From assembly GCA_022432975.1 (NCBI GenBank), contig CM039508.1:31266433-31330432 (forward strand): a stretch of 64,000 bases of DNA, read 5' to 3'. Origin of the DNA: Begonia masoniana (Eukaryota > Streptophyta > Magnoliopsida > Cucurbitales > Begoniaceae). The position numbers and the translations under genes are program-made. Below are positions 49,341 through 61,733 of the stretch, piece by piece (position 1 is the stretch's first letter; each line of letters starts with the position of its first letter). The notes beneath the pieces are model-generated. The model was not told where the DNA came from, made no database searches, and saw nothing but the letters and a program-made list of their open reading frames with translations.

Positions 49341-49444
49341 CATTCAGTTAAACCGTTCAAAAGATTACTCATCAGTGCCAATCGTCGCATGGAAGTACTC
49401 CAACAACTGTAAGTGTTTATGTTAGTCTCAGTAATTAGATATTT

Positions 49445-52400
49445 ATGAATATAGTTAACCTTGTACAGGAAGTGAGTTTAATGGCTAGACGCCCAGGAAG
49501 ACCTAGGATACCCAGGGAAATGCCAAACTTGAGAAGTGAGGAAGAACCTAGTGTTATTAGACAATTAACAGACTTGGTACGTCAGCAAACAGACTTAGTG
49601 CGTCAACAGTCCGATCAGTTGGGGGTGTTACTGAACCGAGAGGTGCAGGGGAGTGCCAACTCAGGTTCTAGCAATGAGCATTCAGGAGACCGATTCCGAA
49701 AGCTTCAGCCGCCCACGTTTGATGGAAAATCATCTAACCCGATTGTTGCTGAAGAGTGGTTGAGGAAGATTGAAAGCATGCTCCGATGTGCCAACGTCGG
49801 AGAAGGAGACAAGGTCACCCTGGCGACCTTTCATTTTGCTGGAGACACCCAGCTTTGGTGGGAGACAATTGAGACCACCACTGACATTCTGACTATGACT
49901 TGGTCACAGTTTAAGGACAACTTTTATGAGAAATATTTTAATAGCACAATCCAGACAGCAAAGAAGGTAGAGTTTTTGAACTTGAAGCAGACAGGGTCTG
50001 TGGCTGAGTACGTTAGACAATTTGAGTCCCTGTCCAGATTCGCTGGACACTTTATTCACCGAAATGAAGATAAGGTGTTTCAATTCATGAATAGACTGAA
50101 GCCAGAAATGTACAGAGGGGTCAAGTTTTCTGGTTATAAAGGTTTGCCCTTCAGTGATGTTGTGTCCACAGCATTGGAGGTGGAAGAAGCTGAATCTAAA
50201 TGTGCTGGACTAAAGGAGGCCCCGAGAAAATTTGTTCAACCACCGCCGCAGAGAGGAGTGAAGAGGCCCAATGAAGGCCAGCACAGCCAAGGGATAGGAA
50301 AGAAGGTACCAGATACCAAGACGTTTCCTCAGTGCCCAAAGTGTTCGAAGAATCATTCGGGCGAGTGTAGATTTGGATCGGGTAAGTGCTTCAACTGCGA
50401 TGAGGTTGGACACTTGTACAAGGATTGTCCAAAGCCCCAGGTCGTTCGGTGTTTCCATTGTAACAAGGTTGGCCATGTCAACAGAGACTGCCCGGCTTTG
50501 AAAGGTGGCCCTGCCAGGATTAAGCCAATAATATTCTCCATGATGGAGTCAGGTGATGAGGACCAGCCTGCTGTAGTGTCAGGTACTGTATTGATTAACT
50601 CTGTACCTGCTTTTACTTTGATAGATTTGGGTGCAACTCATTCTTTTATAGCCTCTGCATTTGCTGATAAGTTAGATGTACGGTTTACTCCTTCTGAGCA
50701 TGTGTATAACGTAGCATTACCTTCTGGTGAGCACATGCACTCCAGTCAAATGATGCCTGATAGTGTGGTGTTGGTAGGGAACATGAATTTGCCTGCTGAT
50801 CTTATTGTTATGGACATAATGGGATTTGATGTGATCCTAGGAATGGATTGGTTGTTTAAGCATTATGCCACTATAGATTGTAGGACTGGAATTGTTAGTT
50901 TCCAACCTCATAGTGGTTTAAACCATACTTTCCAAGCCTTGAAGAAGAGTAAGGAGATGATTGTAATGACCTCTGTTAGTTGTAGACCCTCCCCTTGCAG
51001 AGAGTATTTGTGCTTTTTGGCCAGTGTTTTAGACACACAAACAGTAGAAAAATCAAGCCCCAAAAATGTTTTAGTTGTCCAAGATTTTCCAGAGGTATTT
51101 CTAGATGACCTTCCTGGTCTGCCACCAGATAGGGAAATTGAATTTGTGGTAGATGTTTATCCCAGCGCTGAGCTAGTATCTAAGAATCCATATAGGCTAG
51201 CACCCACAGAACTTAAAGAGTTAAAGAAACAGTTAGAGAATTTGTTTGAGAAGGGGTTCATACGCCCTAGCTTTTCACCATGGGGTGCACCTGTCTTTTT
51301 TGTCAAAAAGAAGGATGGATCAATGCATATGTGCATAGACTATAGAGAATTGAATAAGCTAACTGTCAAGAACAAGTATCCACTGCCGAGGATTGATGAT
51401 TTATTTGATCAGCTTAAAGGTGCGAGAGTTTTCTCTAAAATTGACCTTAAGTCCGGTTATTACCAGTTGAAGGTTAAATCTGAAGATATCCCAAAGACTG
51501 CCTTTCGCACAAGGTATGGACATTATGAGTTTTTGGTTATGTCTTTTGGTTTGACAAATGCGCCAGCAGCTTTCATGGATCTCATGAATAGGGTGTTTCG
51601 CGAGTATTTGGACAAGTTTGTCATTGTATTCATAGATGACATTTTAATCTATTCTAGAACTAAGGGTGAGCATGCAGGACACCTAAACTTGGTGTTAGGA
51701 TTGCTGAGGCAGCACCAACTTTATGCCAAATTTTCTAAGTGTGAGTTTTGGTTGGACAGAGTTCACTTTCTTGGTCATGTGATCTCCGGAGATGGGATAT
51801 CTGTTGACCCAGCCAAGGTTCAAGCTGTTAAGGAATGGCCCCAACCGAAGAATGCCACTGATATCCGAAGTTTCCTTGGATTAGCAGGGTATTATAGAAA
51901 ATTCATCGAGGGATTTTCAAAGATTGTCACACCCCTTACTATGTTAACAAGGAAAAATGTGAAGTATAATTGGACTGATAAATGTGAATCCAGTTTTCAG
52001 ACCTTGAAGCAGAAACTGACCAATGCCCCAATTTTAACTTTTCCCGTCGAAAATGGTAAATTCAGTATTTATTGTGATGCTTCCAAGGTTGGACTTGGTG
52101 GTGTATTGATGCAAGATGGAAAGGTTATAGCTTATGCTTCTAGGCAGTTAAAAGTACACGAAAAGAATTACCCCACACATGACTTAGAATTAGCTGCTGT
52201 GGTTTTTGCATTAAAGATTTGGAGGCACTACCTGTATGGACAAACCTGTGAGATATTTTCGGATCATAAAAGTCTGAAATACATTTTCATGCAAAAAGAA
52301 CTGAATATGAGGCAACGTAGGTGGTTAGAGTTTGTCAAAGACTATGATTTCGAGATTAAGTACCACCCTGGCAAGGCGAATGTAGTGGCTGATGCTTTGA

Positions 52401-53965
52401 GTAGAGTAACCCCTTTAGTCTCTGCACTGACTCTAGACATACCGATAGCCTTAGAGACAGAATTCCAAAGATTTAACCTGGAAGCTGTGTCTAGTGTGTC
52501 AGCCATGCTTTCGGCCATATCTTTGAGGCCAGCTATTTTGGAGAAAATAAAGGAAGTTCAAACGAATGACACTGAATGTAGTAAGTATAAGTTGTACATA
52601 GATTCTACTAATAAGTCAGATTTCAACTACTCAGCTGATGGAATTCTCAAGTTTCGAAGTAGATGGTTTGTTCCGGCTGATACTGAACTTAGAAAGGAAA
52701 TCCTATCTGAGGCGCATTCCTCCAGACTTTCTGTTGATCCTGGAGGTACGAAAATGTACAGAGATCTCAAGCAACATTATTGGTGGCCAGGTATGAAGAG
52801 AAGTGTGGCGGAGTATGTGGAGTCATGTCTGTTCTGCCAGCAAGTCAAAGCTGAACATCAGAGGCCTGCTGGAACATTGCAACCCTTACCAGTTCCCGAA
52901 TGGAAATGGGAACAAATAACTATGGATTTTGTTATAGGATTACCTAGAACAATAAAAGGTCACGATGCAATTTGGGTAGTGGTTGATGGTTTAACCAAAT
53001 CAGCTCACTTTCTGCCAATGAAGATAACATAGTCGATGGATCAATTGGCTGAGTTGTATGTGCACGAAGTTGTTAGACTGCATGGTGTTCCAAGCACCAT
53101 AGTTTCAGACCGAGACTCCAGATTTACATCTAAGTTTTGGAAAAGTTTGCACAAGGCTATGGGGACACAGCTTAGTTTTAGCACAGCCTTTCATCCTCAA
53201 ACCGATGGACAATCCGAGAGAACTATCCAAACGTTGGAGGACATGCTTCGGGCTTGTGTGCTGGAATTTCAAGGTTCTTGGAGTAAGTATTTACCATTGG
53301 TTGAGTTCTCTTATAATAACAGTTTTCAGGCAACAATAGGCATGGCACCATACGAGACATTGTATGGACGGAAGTGCAGATCTCCATTGTATTGGGATGA
53401 AGTTGGAGAAGCACAGTTGTTTGGTCCTGACATTTTACAAGAGACAGTGGAGAAGATTGCTCTTATCCGACAAAGAATCTTAACAGCTCAAAGCCGGCAG
53501 AAAAGCTATGCAGACAAAAGACGAAGAGAATTAGAATTTGATGTTGGTAATGAAGTTTTCCTTAAGGTGTCACCTTTCAAAGGAGTTGTGAGATTTGGGA
53601 AAAGAGGCAAGTTGAACCCCAGATACATTGGACCTTTCCAAATCGTGAAGAGAATTGGGAAGTCAGCATATCAACTTCAGTTACCAGCCTCTCTGGAGGG
53701 AGTTCATAATGTGTTTCATGTTTCCATGCTTAAGAAATGCGTTAGAGACCCTTCACAGGTTATAGAACAGCAGAACATTGAAGTCCTTCCTACTCTTGCA
53801 TTTGAGGAGAAACCAGTAAAAATCTTAGATTATGCAGTAAAGGTATTACGCAACAAAGAAGTCCCACTGGTAAAAGTCTTATGGCACAACCAGAATATTG
53901 AGGAGACAACTTGGGAACACTAGCAGGACATGATGGACCAATATCCAGAACTATTCAGGTATTGA
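49445..53965 (+). pseudogene. Element G gag-pol, near-intact with two nonsense codons
   Basis: One frame runs the whole length, with TAG at 53030-53032 and 53921-53923 and the final TGA at 53963-53965. The likely start is 49481 ([11 protein letters not shown]), the family's usual gag start; an upstream ATG is at 49445. Counting from 49445, gag is at residues 13-370 with knuckles [14 protein letters not shown] (315-328) and [14 protein letters not shown]. Protease is at about 375-475, where the catalytic triad reads DLG (394-396) instead of DSG/DTG. RT is at about 610-790 with [10 protein letters not shown] (728-737), and RNase H at about 874-988. The integrase zinc finger (1091-1135) has its second His replaced by Asp (1098). 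The integrase core starts MDFVIGLP (1160). The chromodomain-like end follows from about 53860. Several active-site changes mean that even without the stops it is probably defective. Confidence 0.93.
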
Positions 53966-54000
53966 ATTTTGAGGACAAAATTCTTTTAAGGAGGGTAGGT
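53964..54000 (+). other. Element G pre-PPT hairpin and polypurine tract
   Basis: GAATTTTG, loop AGGA and CAAAATTC form a perfect 8-bp stem (53964-53983) overlapping the pol stop codon. The tract AAGGAGGGTAGG (53988-53999) ends one base before the LTR at 54001. Confidence 0.78.
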
Positions 54001-56056
54001 TGTAGCACCCGGTTCCATTGAACCATAATTTTAATCTATTATTAATGATGAACTTTTATAGAAGGGTTGGGGAGAGTCATTGATTAGGTTAATAAATGAA
54101 CAGGTGAGGGTATGATGGTAATTAGCATTTTTACTTAGTGGATAACATATTTAGGGAAAAGTCCAGTGTGGGTAGCCGCCACTATCCCCTATTTTTCCTT
54201 TTTCGGCGTTCAGCTCGAGCAGTAGAACTCTCTAAGTGATTCTCTCGCCCGATTCTCCTTCAACCTAGGTAAATCTTGTTTTTCTGCATTTTAGTGATTA
54301 GTTTACTGAGAGAATACAATGTGGAGATTTTGAGATTGCTGTGATTGAGGGTGGGTTCGGGTTCCTGATGGTAAATAGGAATGCATGAAGATCTAAGCTT
54401 CCAAACTAATTTCCTTAGACTCTTGGGAAGTTTAGAATGAAGTTTAACTAATACACTGTCAACGGTTTTAGGTTGAGCAATACCCGAAGTGGTTAGCAAC
54501 CCAGAAAATCCCCGGGAACCCAGGTAAGTAAAGTATGCATGTGCCTCCGGGCCTACATCACAAAACAGTAGGGTTATGCATGTTGTGAATGATTTTGTAT
54601 GTCATGCATCATGTTTTTGAAAGATTACAAAAATGAATTTCCATGTAAGAATGGTGAGGTATGAACTGAATGTGACAGAACAGCTATTAAGGGAATTCAT
54701 CCGCCCCTTAATCGAGTAGAGGATGTATGACATTGGGAGAATTGATCCCACTCCCAAGAGAATCGAGGGATCAGAACAGCTATTAAGGGAATTCATCCGC
54801 CCCTTAATCGAGTAGAGGATGTATGACATTGGGAGAATTGATCCCACTCCCAAGGGAACCGAGGGATCAGATCAGTTTATGAACATATGTGTATGCAACT
54901 GAGATGAGAAAGTAGAAATTGCATGTTTAGGAATTTATGTTTCAGCAATGCATTTCATTACTGCTTTACTTACTTAGCATTAGGCTAATAGATGAGTTTT
55001 GTGATGTAGGTGTTGAGGATACTGCAGGTGAATTCTCCGAGTTCATTGAGGGATAGGCTGGTTGAAGGAGCACATTCATGTTTCGGCCTGGTAAACTGAT
55101 GAGGCGGATTAACTGATGTCTGTAGGTGTGAAAAATTAGTTGTCAGTGTTTCAAATTAAATATGTTGAGTTTTCATAACAGTAGTGATTTCAATGTTTTG
55201 AATTCGTTTTTGAGTTCCTCTTCTGATACTAGTATTCTGTAGGGGTTTGATGTTAGTACTTGCTGGTTTTTGAGTAATGCATTGGCTTGAGTCGTTTTCT
55301 GGTTAGTTTCAGCAAAATGAGTAAGTTCTTTTTGTAATTAGAGTTGTCTTGTGTAGTAAGTAGTTGATGGTGCATTGCTCTGCTCTCTGCCGGTAGATGA
55401 TGTCTATCAGCAGAGGTCGGGTTATAGTTTTATTTCCATCGCAAGATGTCTTCAGATAAGTCATCGGATGATGTAGGCTTATTTCTATTGGAAGATGTCT
55501 TCAGATAAGCCATCGGATGATGTAGATTTTACGCAATCGGTATGAGCTGGCAACATGTTTTGTCGTTAGTTACCGGAGGATGTCGTTGTTAAACACACCG
55601 ATGATGTAGAATAGGTTTTTGTCGTTTAGTAACCGGTGGATGTCGTGTGTTAATCCACCGGAAGATGTAGGAAATGTTTTGTCATTTTGTGACCGGTGGA
55701 TGCTGTATAGCGTCGATCATCCGGCTGACGTCACGGAAGGTGTAGAGCGTATTTTGTCGTTTTGCCACCGGATGATGTTTTCTATTTTCTGCTTCAGCCC
55801 CTTTTTGTTGACTTGGTTCAGTGGCAGATGTGTTTGACTTTCGCCACCTTTAAAGTAACTCGCGATTTAAACTTTATTTTCCCTTGGTCAACTATTTCTA
55901 ACATTTCATCCAATTACCAAAGCATTTTTTTATTTTGTTTAACTCTAATTTTATTTCAAATGAATTCCGCTGCAAGTTTTAAGAATATGGGTGAAATATT
56001 TAGTCATGTACGGAGTTTGTGTGACAAACCGGGTTTAGATAACTCGGGGCGTCACA
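54001..56056 (+). repeat. Element G 3' LTR
   Basis: Begins TGTAGCACCCGG and ends GGGCGTCACA. It aligns end to end with the 5' LTR with a low level of scattered, mostly transition-type differences. Confidence 0.95.
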
Positions 56057-56565
56057 GAAGAACCCAACCTCTAACATTCAAATCTCTGGTTCGTGACTTG
56101 ACGAACACCTCGATGTTGGAATTGATATGAATTCCTCGCAAAAACTCTACTCCCTCGGGCAATGTGAAAAAATGGCAATCTTTGGAAACATGATAATATT
56201 GATCCACACCTTCGATGGCAAACTCCAGCAATTCATTCACCGTCTCTGGAAGTATCATAATCTCTGTACCAAAGATATATGTCCTCATACCAGTCAAAAC
56301 TCCTGATCTCCCGGTCGCTGTCAAGTTCGCATAGAACAAGCGAACTATTCTCTCATAGATATGACCCCTCAATGTATACACCCCGCGCAGACCGATGCAG
56401 TCAAAATCTCTTTTATTCCAACGACTCCTAGCCGGTAAAGTTGATAGTCATACAATGACTAACTGAGCATTTGAGCAAATCTTTCTCAAACTTCTCTTTA
56501 CACTCTTGATTCCAAAATTCCATGGCGCTAGTCCAGGTAACCGATCTACTTACATCAGCATCCAT
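56057..56565 (-). pseudogene. 'Putative plant transposon protein'-like gene, 5' part
   Basis: The start MDADVSRSVTWTSAMEFW is at 56565. A frame change near 56440 leads into ARSRWNKRDFDCIGLRG, and by 56381 the main frame reads YTLRGHIYERIVRLFYANL, EIMILPETVNELLEF and FVKSRTRDLNVRGWV. Element G follows at 56056, and the gene resumes at 47268. The sequence resembles the N-terminal part of the plant transposon-protein domain family. The split and the frame change make it a pseudogene here. Confidence 0.65.
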
Positions 56566-57034
56566 CTGCTAAGATAATAAAAATTAAAAATAAAGTAATA
56601 TGTATTCTAATAAAATTGAAATATATGCAAAGATATAAGAATTAAATTGAAATTGTCTTTTAGATAGAAACAACAAAAATTTTTTGCGTACAATGTAATA
56701 ATAACAAAAATCATAAGTTAATATAATAAAAAAATAACTAATATATAAAAATTTATTATAATATTCTTACGTCCATACAATAAAAAATATCAAAATAAAG
56801 ATTATATAATTGATAAAAATGAAATAAAATATATAAAAAAATATTTAAAACAAACTTAAATAAATCAATTAACTACAGTGTGATGATAAAACTGTAATAA
56901 AAAAACATACTTCATACCTAGTTAGTGAACACGAAGAAATATCGTCTGAGAGAGCAAAAAGTTGTCGCTTATATAGAGAAAAATATTAACAAATACAAAA
57001 AATAAAATGTCAATATTTTTTTTTTTTTTTTTTT
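56566..57034. other. AT-rich stretch without recognisable genes
   Basis: Very A/T-rich sequence with many short A and T runs (56577-56900), followed by about 130 bp leading to a T homopolymer at the gap. I see no coding potential or element boundary. Confidence 0.7.
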
Positions 57035-57134
57035 NNNNNNNNNNNNNNNNNNNNNNNNNNNNNNNNNNNNNNNNNNNNNNNNNNNNNNNNNNNNNNNNNN
57101 NNNNNNNNNNNNNNNNNNNNNNNNNNNNNNNNNN
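57035..57134. other. Assembly gap of 100 N
   Basis: Exactly one hundred undetermined bases directly after a run of about 19 T. A round number of N usually marks a gap of unknown size, so real distance and contig order here are not assured. Confidence 0.97.
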
Positions 57135-57401
57135 GATTTTTTTTATTTTTTTAGCATATTGGGAAAACAGGAAGCCAAGCATATTGGATTTTTTTTTTTT
57201 AATTTGGATTTTTTTATTAAGGTTTTTTTTTTCATATTGGGAAAAACCAGAACCGGACCATGATTTCTGGTCCGGTCCTAATTTTTTTTTTTTATTTTTT
57301 ACAGGTATTGGTCCTAAAAATTGAAAATCGAAATATATTGGTCTGGTCCTGATCTCTCTTAAAACCGGACTAAATCGGACCATGATCACCCCTAAAAAAA
57401 A
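57135..57401. other. Possible non-autonomous hAT-like element fragment
   Basis: T-rich sequence with a perfect inverted repeat ACCGGACCA/TGGTCCGGT (57252-57260, 57268-57276). Its right boundary, read on the minus strand, is AGGGGTGATCATGGTCCG, a terminus typical of short hAT-type elements. The other end may be in or beyond the gap. No transposase is present. Confidence 0.35.
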
Positions 57402-57502
57402 GGGTCTAATGTGCAAATAAAGTTATTTTGGGGGATTATTATGAAAAGCCATTATCTCTCTGTGCAAATTCAATCTTCTCGCCACTGCGCGCCAGGGTTC
57501 GC

Positions 57503-57510
57503 TATTTAAA
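57503..57510 (+). promoter_or_regulatory. Possible TATA-like box of PSF2
   Basis: TATTTAAA lies about 110 bp before the PSF2 start codon, downstream of a short GC-rich stretch (57482-57498). Position fits a plant core promoter, but no transcript start is known. Confidence 0.35.
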
Positions 57511-57621
57511 CTCAATCCAGCTGAGCAACACCAATTCCTGAATACGGGGGCGAGATCAAGCTTCTTTGCTGTTGATCCTGCTCATTGCTTTCTAGCCCTA
57601 TTTCCTTATTCGTCTCTAGAA

Positions 57622-60167
57622 ATGGCCGGTCAATCTGATCCTCATCTCTCTCTATTTTCACCTGAGGAGGTTAATTTCTCCCACTCTTTCTCATTCGTGT
57701 AATTTAAAATATTTTTTTCGTGAGATTCCTTTGAAGTCTGTGGTTGGTAGGTAGAGTTTGTGGCTGAAGATGAGATCGTAGAAATTGTTCCTAACATGAA
57801 AATGGATTCCCTCAATTTGATCTGTGTACGCTATTTGCCGCCCTTGTTAATTGTCTTTCTTTCGCTTTCTCAATATTGGAAGTGAGGATAATTGCAATCT
57901 GATTTTCTTGTCGCCAGGGTGATTATGGTCCATTCTTCCCTCAACTGGTGGCTCAAGTCCCGTTGTGGCTAGCAATTGCTTTGAAAAAGAGAGGGAAATG
58001 TGCTATCCGGTCCCCAGAATGGATGTCTATCGGTAAGCATTCACTGGTACAAATTTCGCATAGTTCCACTTCTTTTTAGTTGTGGTTGGGCATATGCAAA
58101 TATTTCTTGGTATCCTTCTAAATGTGGGAAAAAAATGATCTACTTTGTTTAAGTTGATCATAGAAATAAACTCCTGTATTTTCAGGTTTAATGATTCATA
58201 TTTTCATTTTTATGTTCACCTTCGTTTGACTGATATATAGCGGTAAACATAAAAGACTCATAGGGAGCACTAGTAGTAAAAGTCTTCAAATTTATGGCAA
58301 AACCTCATTGATAGAGTCTCTGATTTACCTGATTTGAATGTAAACTAGAGAGAAAGAAGTAACAGAAGGTTTATGGGAAAGTTTAGTATGTTAAAAATTT
58401 AATCCAAACTTTTTACTTCTATAGGGGAAATTAGGTACGGTAAGATTATTCATACCTACTACCAACATGAGTTTCAATCCTTAGAATATTTTATAATTTA
58501 ATGTTACAGTGAGTTTTGATTGTCAAAATAGTCTTTCTTCTGATTAGGCCGACAAGTCTGCGATTTAGAGTTGTCAGATTCACAAGAGAAATAAAGTGTC
58601 TCATGATTACTGTGTTTGCATACACCACCCAGCACTACATTCAAGCATTCAAGATTACATATGTACAGATGTGCATTGCATTATGAAAGGTTTTTGTTCA
58701 AATCACAGTATGCAATAGAATGTTTCACTTGTATGATTACTACCAAAATTATTTTCGCTACTACTTATGCATGAACTTCTTATAAAAAAAACTACTTATT
58801 TTAAGTAATGAAAAAGTATGTTAATTTATTTCCTTTAAGGAAATTGAATTTATTTTCTATGATGCTCATTATTATCTGCGTTTGACAAGTCAGAAAAGTT
58901 GACTCAGATTTTAGAAGCAGAACGAGAGTCTCAAGGAGCATTCCAGATACTACCATTTCATTATGTGGAAATCTCAAAGCTTCTTTTCGACCAGTAAATA
59001 CAAAACACATTAATTTATCTTTAATTTACCTTTAAATGTGACATCTCAAGTCTCAACGTTGTTTTATGGATGATAGTGCACATAACGACATACAAGACAT
59101 TTACATGGTGAGTTGGAAAGTAATTAATTTGAGTGTGTACTTTATGTTTCATATAAACATCTTCTTGCTATGACATTGATTTAAATCTTCATCATAGGTG
59201 AGATCTCTTGTCGAAGATATTAAAGATGTTAGGTTTCACAAGGTTGAAACTAGCTTAGAGGCAATTGATACACGAACATCTGCAGTAAAGGTACCAGACA
59301 AGACACAAGCAGTGATCCACTTATCTTATCACCCTTATTCTTTTCTCCTGGCTACGCTCTCATCATAACTATATATTTTGATGTGTAGTCTGCCTCTATA
59401 TTTTTCTTTTCCTTCTATTGCTGAATCCTATCAATTATAGTGCAGATTAAAGATCTGTCTGCCATGGAAGTAAATATTGTTCGCCCATTTGTTATCAGAT
59501 CACTACAAGCAATCTATAATCATGGTAGCCCAGAGTTGGTTCCAAACCAAGAGAGAGTGTCCGGCAGAGTACAGCAAGAGCATGATCATCGTCAAAGAGT
59601 AAGTTCTTTTCTAATTTTAATATTCTCACGATCACGGCTTTTAAAATAGGTGATTATAAAATTTACACAATAAAGAGTTTTTTATTTTTATTTTTTATGA
59701 TAAGCTTTCCTTGAAGTTTACATATGCAAGGAGACGAAAATAGAATGAGATGAGTTGAAAGGGGAAAAATTAGTTGATGGTCGCTGTAAGAAAATTCTGT
59801 TAGTGCTGTTAGTAGCTATATAAGGGGGAAAAAGGAGAAAAGGAAAAGTTAGGAAGTCAGTAGACAGAGTTGTAGAGGCCTGGCTCTCGAACTCATGGAG
59901 GTGTTTTTTCCTTCTATGCATAATAAAGTTAATCTGATAATTTCTTGGATCCCTAACTATTCTTGTTATGCTCTAGAGTAGGCCTTACCATTTTACTCAT
60001 CTTGAATTGAAGATCAACGTTCACAATTTGTTATTTGTGTAGCTTTACTTGATCAAAAAACACGTATGCTTCTGTGGAAGAGTCTGGTCTAGTTTGTTAT
60101 TCTATAATTTAACAGCAAGCTGACATATAATTAATTTCTAATTTTCTAGCGGACTCTACGAAGGTGA
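57622..60167 (+). CDS. PSF2: DNA replication complex GINS subunit PSF2
   Basis: Eight exons: 57622-57669, 57751-57825, 57918-58032, 58894-58993, 59077-59107, 59198-59290, 59446-59598 and 60150-60167. All introns are GT-AG, phases match, and the frame is open for 210 residues plus TGA, the usual length for plant PSF2. Recognisable blocks are [91 protein letters not shown] and [20 protein letters not shown]2 is one of four GINS subunits; GINS joins CDC45 and MCM2-7 in the replicative helicase in the nucleus. Intron 3 (861 bp) and intron 7 (551 bp) are the long ones. I see no disabling change. Exon 5 is only 31 bp and would be easy for gene finders to miss. Confidence 0.95.
59700..59960 (+). other. 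Possible small insertion (LTR-like) in PSF2 intron 7
   Basis: The intron holds a TATA-like CTATATAAGGGGG (59816-59828) and, about 90 bp downstream, AATAAAG (59922-59928), an arrangement seen in solo LTRs of Ty1/copia elements. I could not fix its ends or a target duplication. Confidence 0.25.
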
Positions 60168-61733
60168 TAAAAGTCACGATCGACCTTCAAATCCTAACAT
60201 GGAATTGTGTTCTCAAATCTATGCTAGAATGATATTTTTCTAAACAGAAGCACTGCCTGTTCGTCAGCAGTCTTTGTGCAGCTCACATTGGCTTCTTACA
60301 TATTGCAAGCACTCCTAATGTAAAAGGTATCCTCCAAAACACAATTTAATTAAATATATGAGAGTTGTCCTAAATTTATTTTTATTTTATTTTCATCAAC
60401 TGAGTACCTACTAGTTGTAATCTATATGGATCCTTAAATTATTTGTATTACAGAGCAGTAATCCATGAACATGGAAAATATTTCTGCCTCGAAGAGAATT
60501 TATAATTGAAATTTTGCATGATTATTCATTGCATTTGCTTGTGTTTCCTGTTAAGCAATCAATTGGAGACAATTGAGTAGTAAATGAGGGGGGTAGCATC
60601 GAAAAAAATACTGTGAGGTGGCAAGTTTGTTAGAAAATGATGTGTATGAAGTGAGGGAAAATACATTATAAATAGGAAGGTTGGGGGAAAGAAAGGGCAT
60701 CAAATATTGATTACAGCAAAGGTTTATTTTCCGAGTTAGTTACTTGTGGCCGGTTGTAGGTTTATTGGACTTGTGGTGTTTCTTTTCCTTGTGTGTGGCT
60801 TTATTTGATGTTATTGCTATGAACTATTAAGAGGCTCACCTGAGACTTGGTGTTCTATCTATATACTTGAATTGATGAGTCTAAGACTTGGGAGTTATCT
60901 TATAGAAAATTGATGAAACTTTAAGTTTTCTATTCTTGGAGTCACATGAAGACAGCCATGTGGACGGGCAATTTTCTGAATTGTGGTATGAGCACATACT
61001 ATCGCATCGTGTTTGGGCCAATACTTGAGACACAACATCTATATAATTTCATTTACTCTTTTGAAAAAACCGTTGGCATCATAAGGTACAGTACGACCTA
61101 AAATATGCTCACATGCTATGCTTTGCCATGTTTTACAAGCAATTCTATGTCAAAATAGACATTCAACCTATTTCAAGGTCTCTCTTTTTTTATATAACTA
61201 AATCCCGGGTCCTCAATTTTATTAATAGCAGCTATGGCTATTGGCTACCTTTCGTTTTAGTGTGTTTTTGGTAGCCTGATAAGAATCTTATTGGTCTAAG
61301 ATTGCCTCGTAGGCAACTTGAAGCACTACTAAATCAGCAACATCTTGAGTTAAGATTCTATTTTGGTGTTAAGTTTTTGAATGTGTATTGAGTTTTCATT
61401 TTGAAATTATTTTTCTTGTATGTCTTCTGAATCTAAAGAAATTACTTGAGTTTTTCGTATCATTGGAGTTGGTATCTTAGCCAGAGGAGAGAGATGGAGG
61501 AAGCATTAATAATCAGTTACATTCTCTGGACTGACACGGTATGATTTGTGTCGCAGTACAAACATTTTAAAGTAAAACGTACAAGTACAGTAAACAAATA
61601 GAAATAGTTGACTCCATGTAAACTAATATTTCAACTTTCAGAAAAAGTTGATGAAGCAGCTTTTAAACCCCAGATTATGGAGGTAAGTTTATTCAGTAAG
61701 TAGTAAAAGATAAGTAAGATGACTAGATTTTCC
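60168..61733. other. PSF2 3' flank and intergenic DNA
   Basis: It must include the PSF2 3' UTR, whose end is not clear. A purine-rich stretch with TATAAATAGG (60668-60677) might start another inserted element or transcript. No open frame with recognisable similarity was found. Confidence 0.6.

Larger units (their letters stand above)
47269..56056 (+). mobile_element. Element G: youngest-looking full-length Ty3/gypsy
   Basis: An 8788-bp plus-strand element with the exact duplication GAAGA (47264-47268 and 56057-56061). Its LTRs are 47269-49325 (2057 bp) and 54001-56056 (2056 bp). The first ~430 bp of the two LTRs differ at about nine bases plus one indel by eye. It has a good primer site, a polypurine tract and a gag-pol frame with just two internal stops. 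It interrupts the putative plant transposon protein gene. Confidence 0.96.

Noticed and set aside
48887..49351. Open frame in G's LTR (and its copy at 55619-56130) as a protein gene
   Set aside because: It lies wholly in LTR sequence built from CGG-AGATGT repeats, shows no known domain and is not consistently open in both LTRs.
61643..61680. Short exon-like segment bounded by TTTCAG and GTAAGT
   Set aside because: The 38-bp piece has no partner exon or recognisable protein similarity; splice-like flanks alone are too weak.
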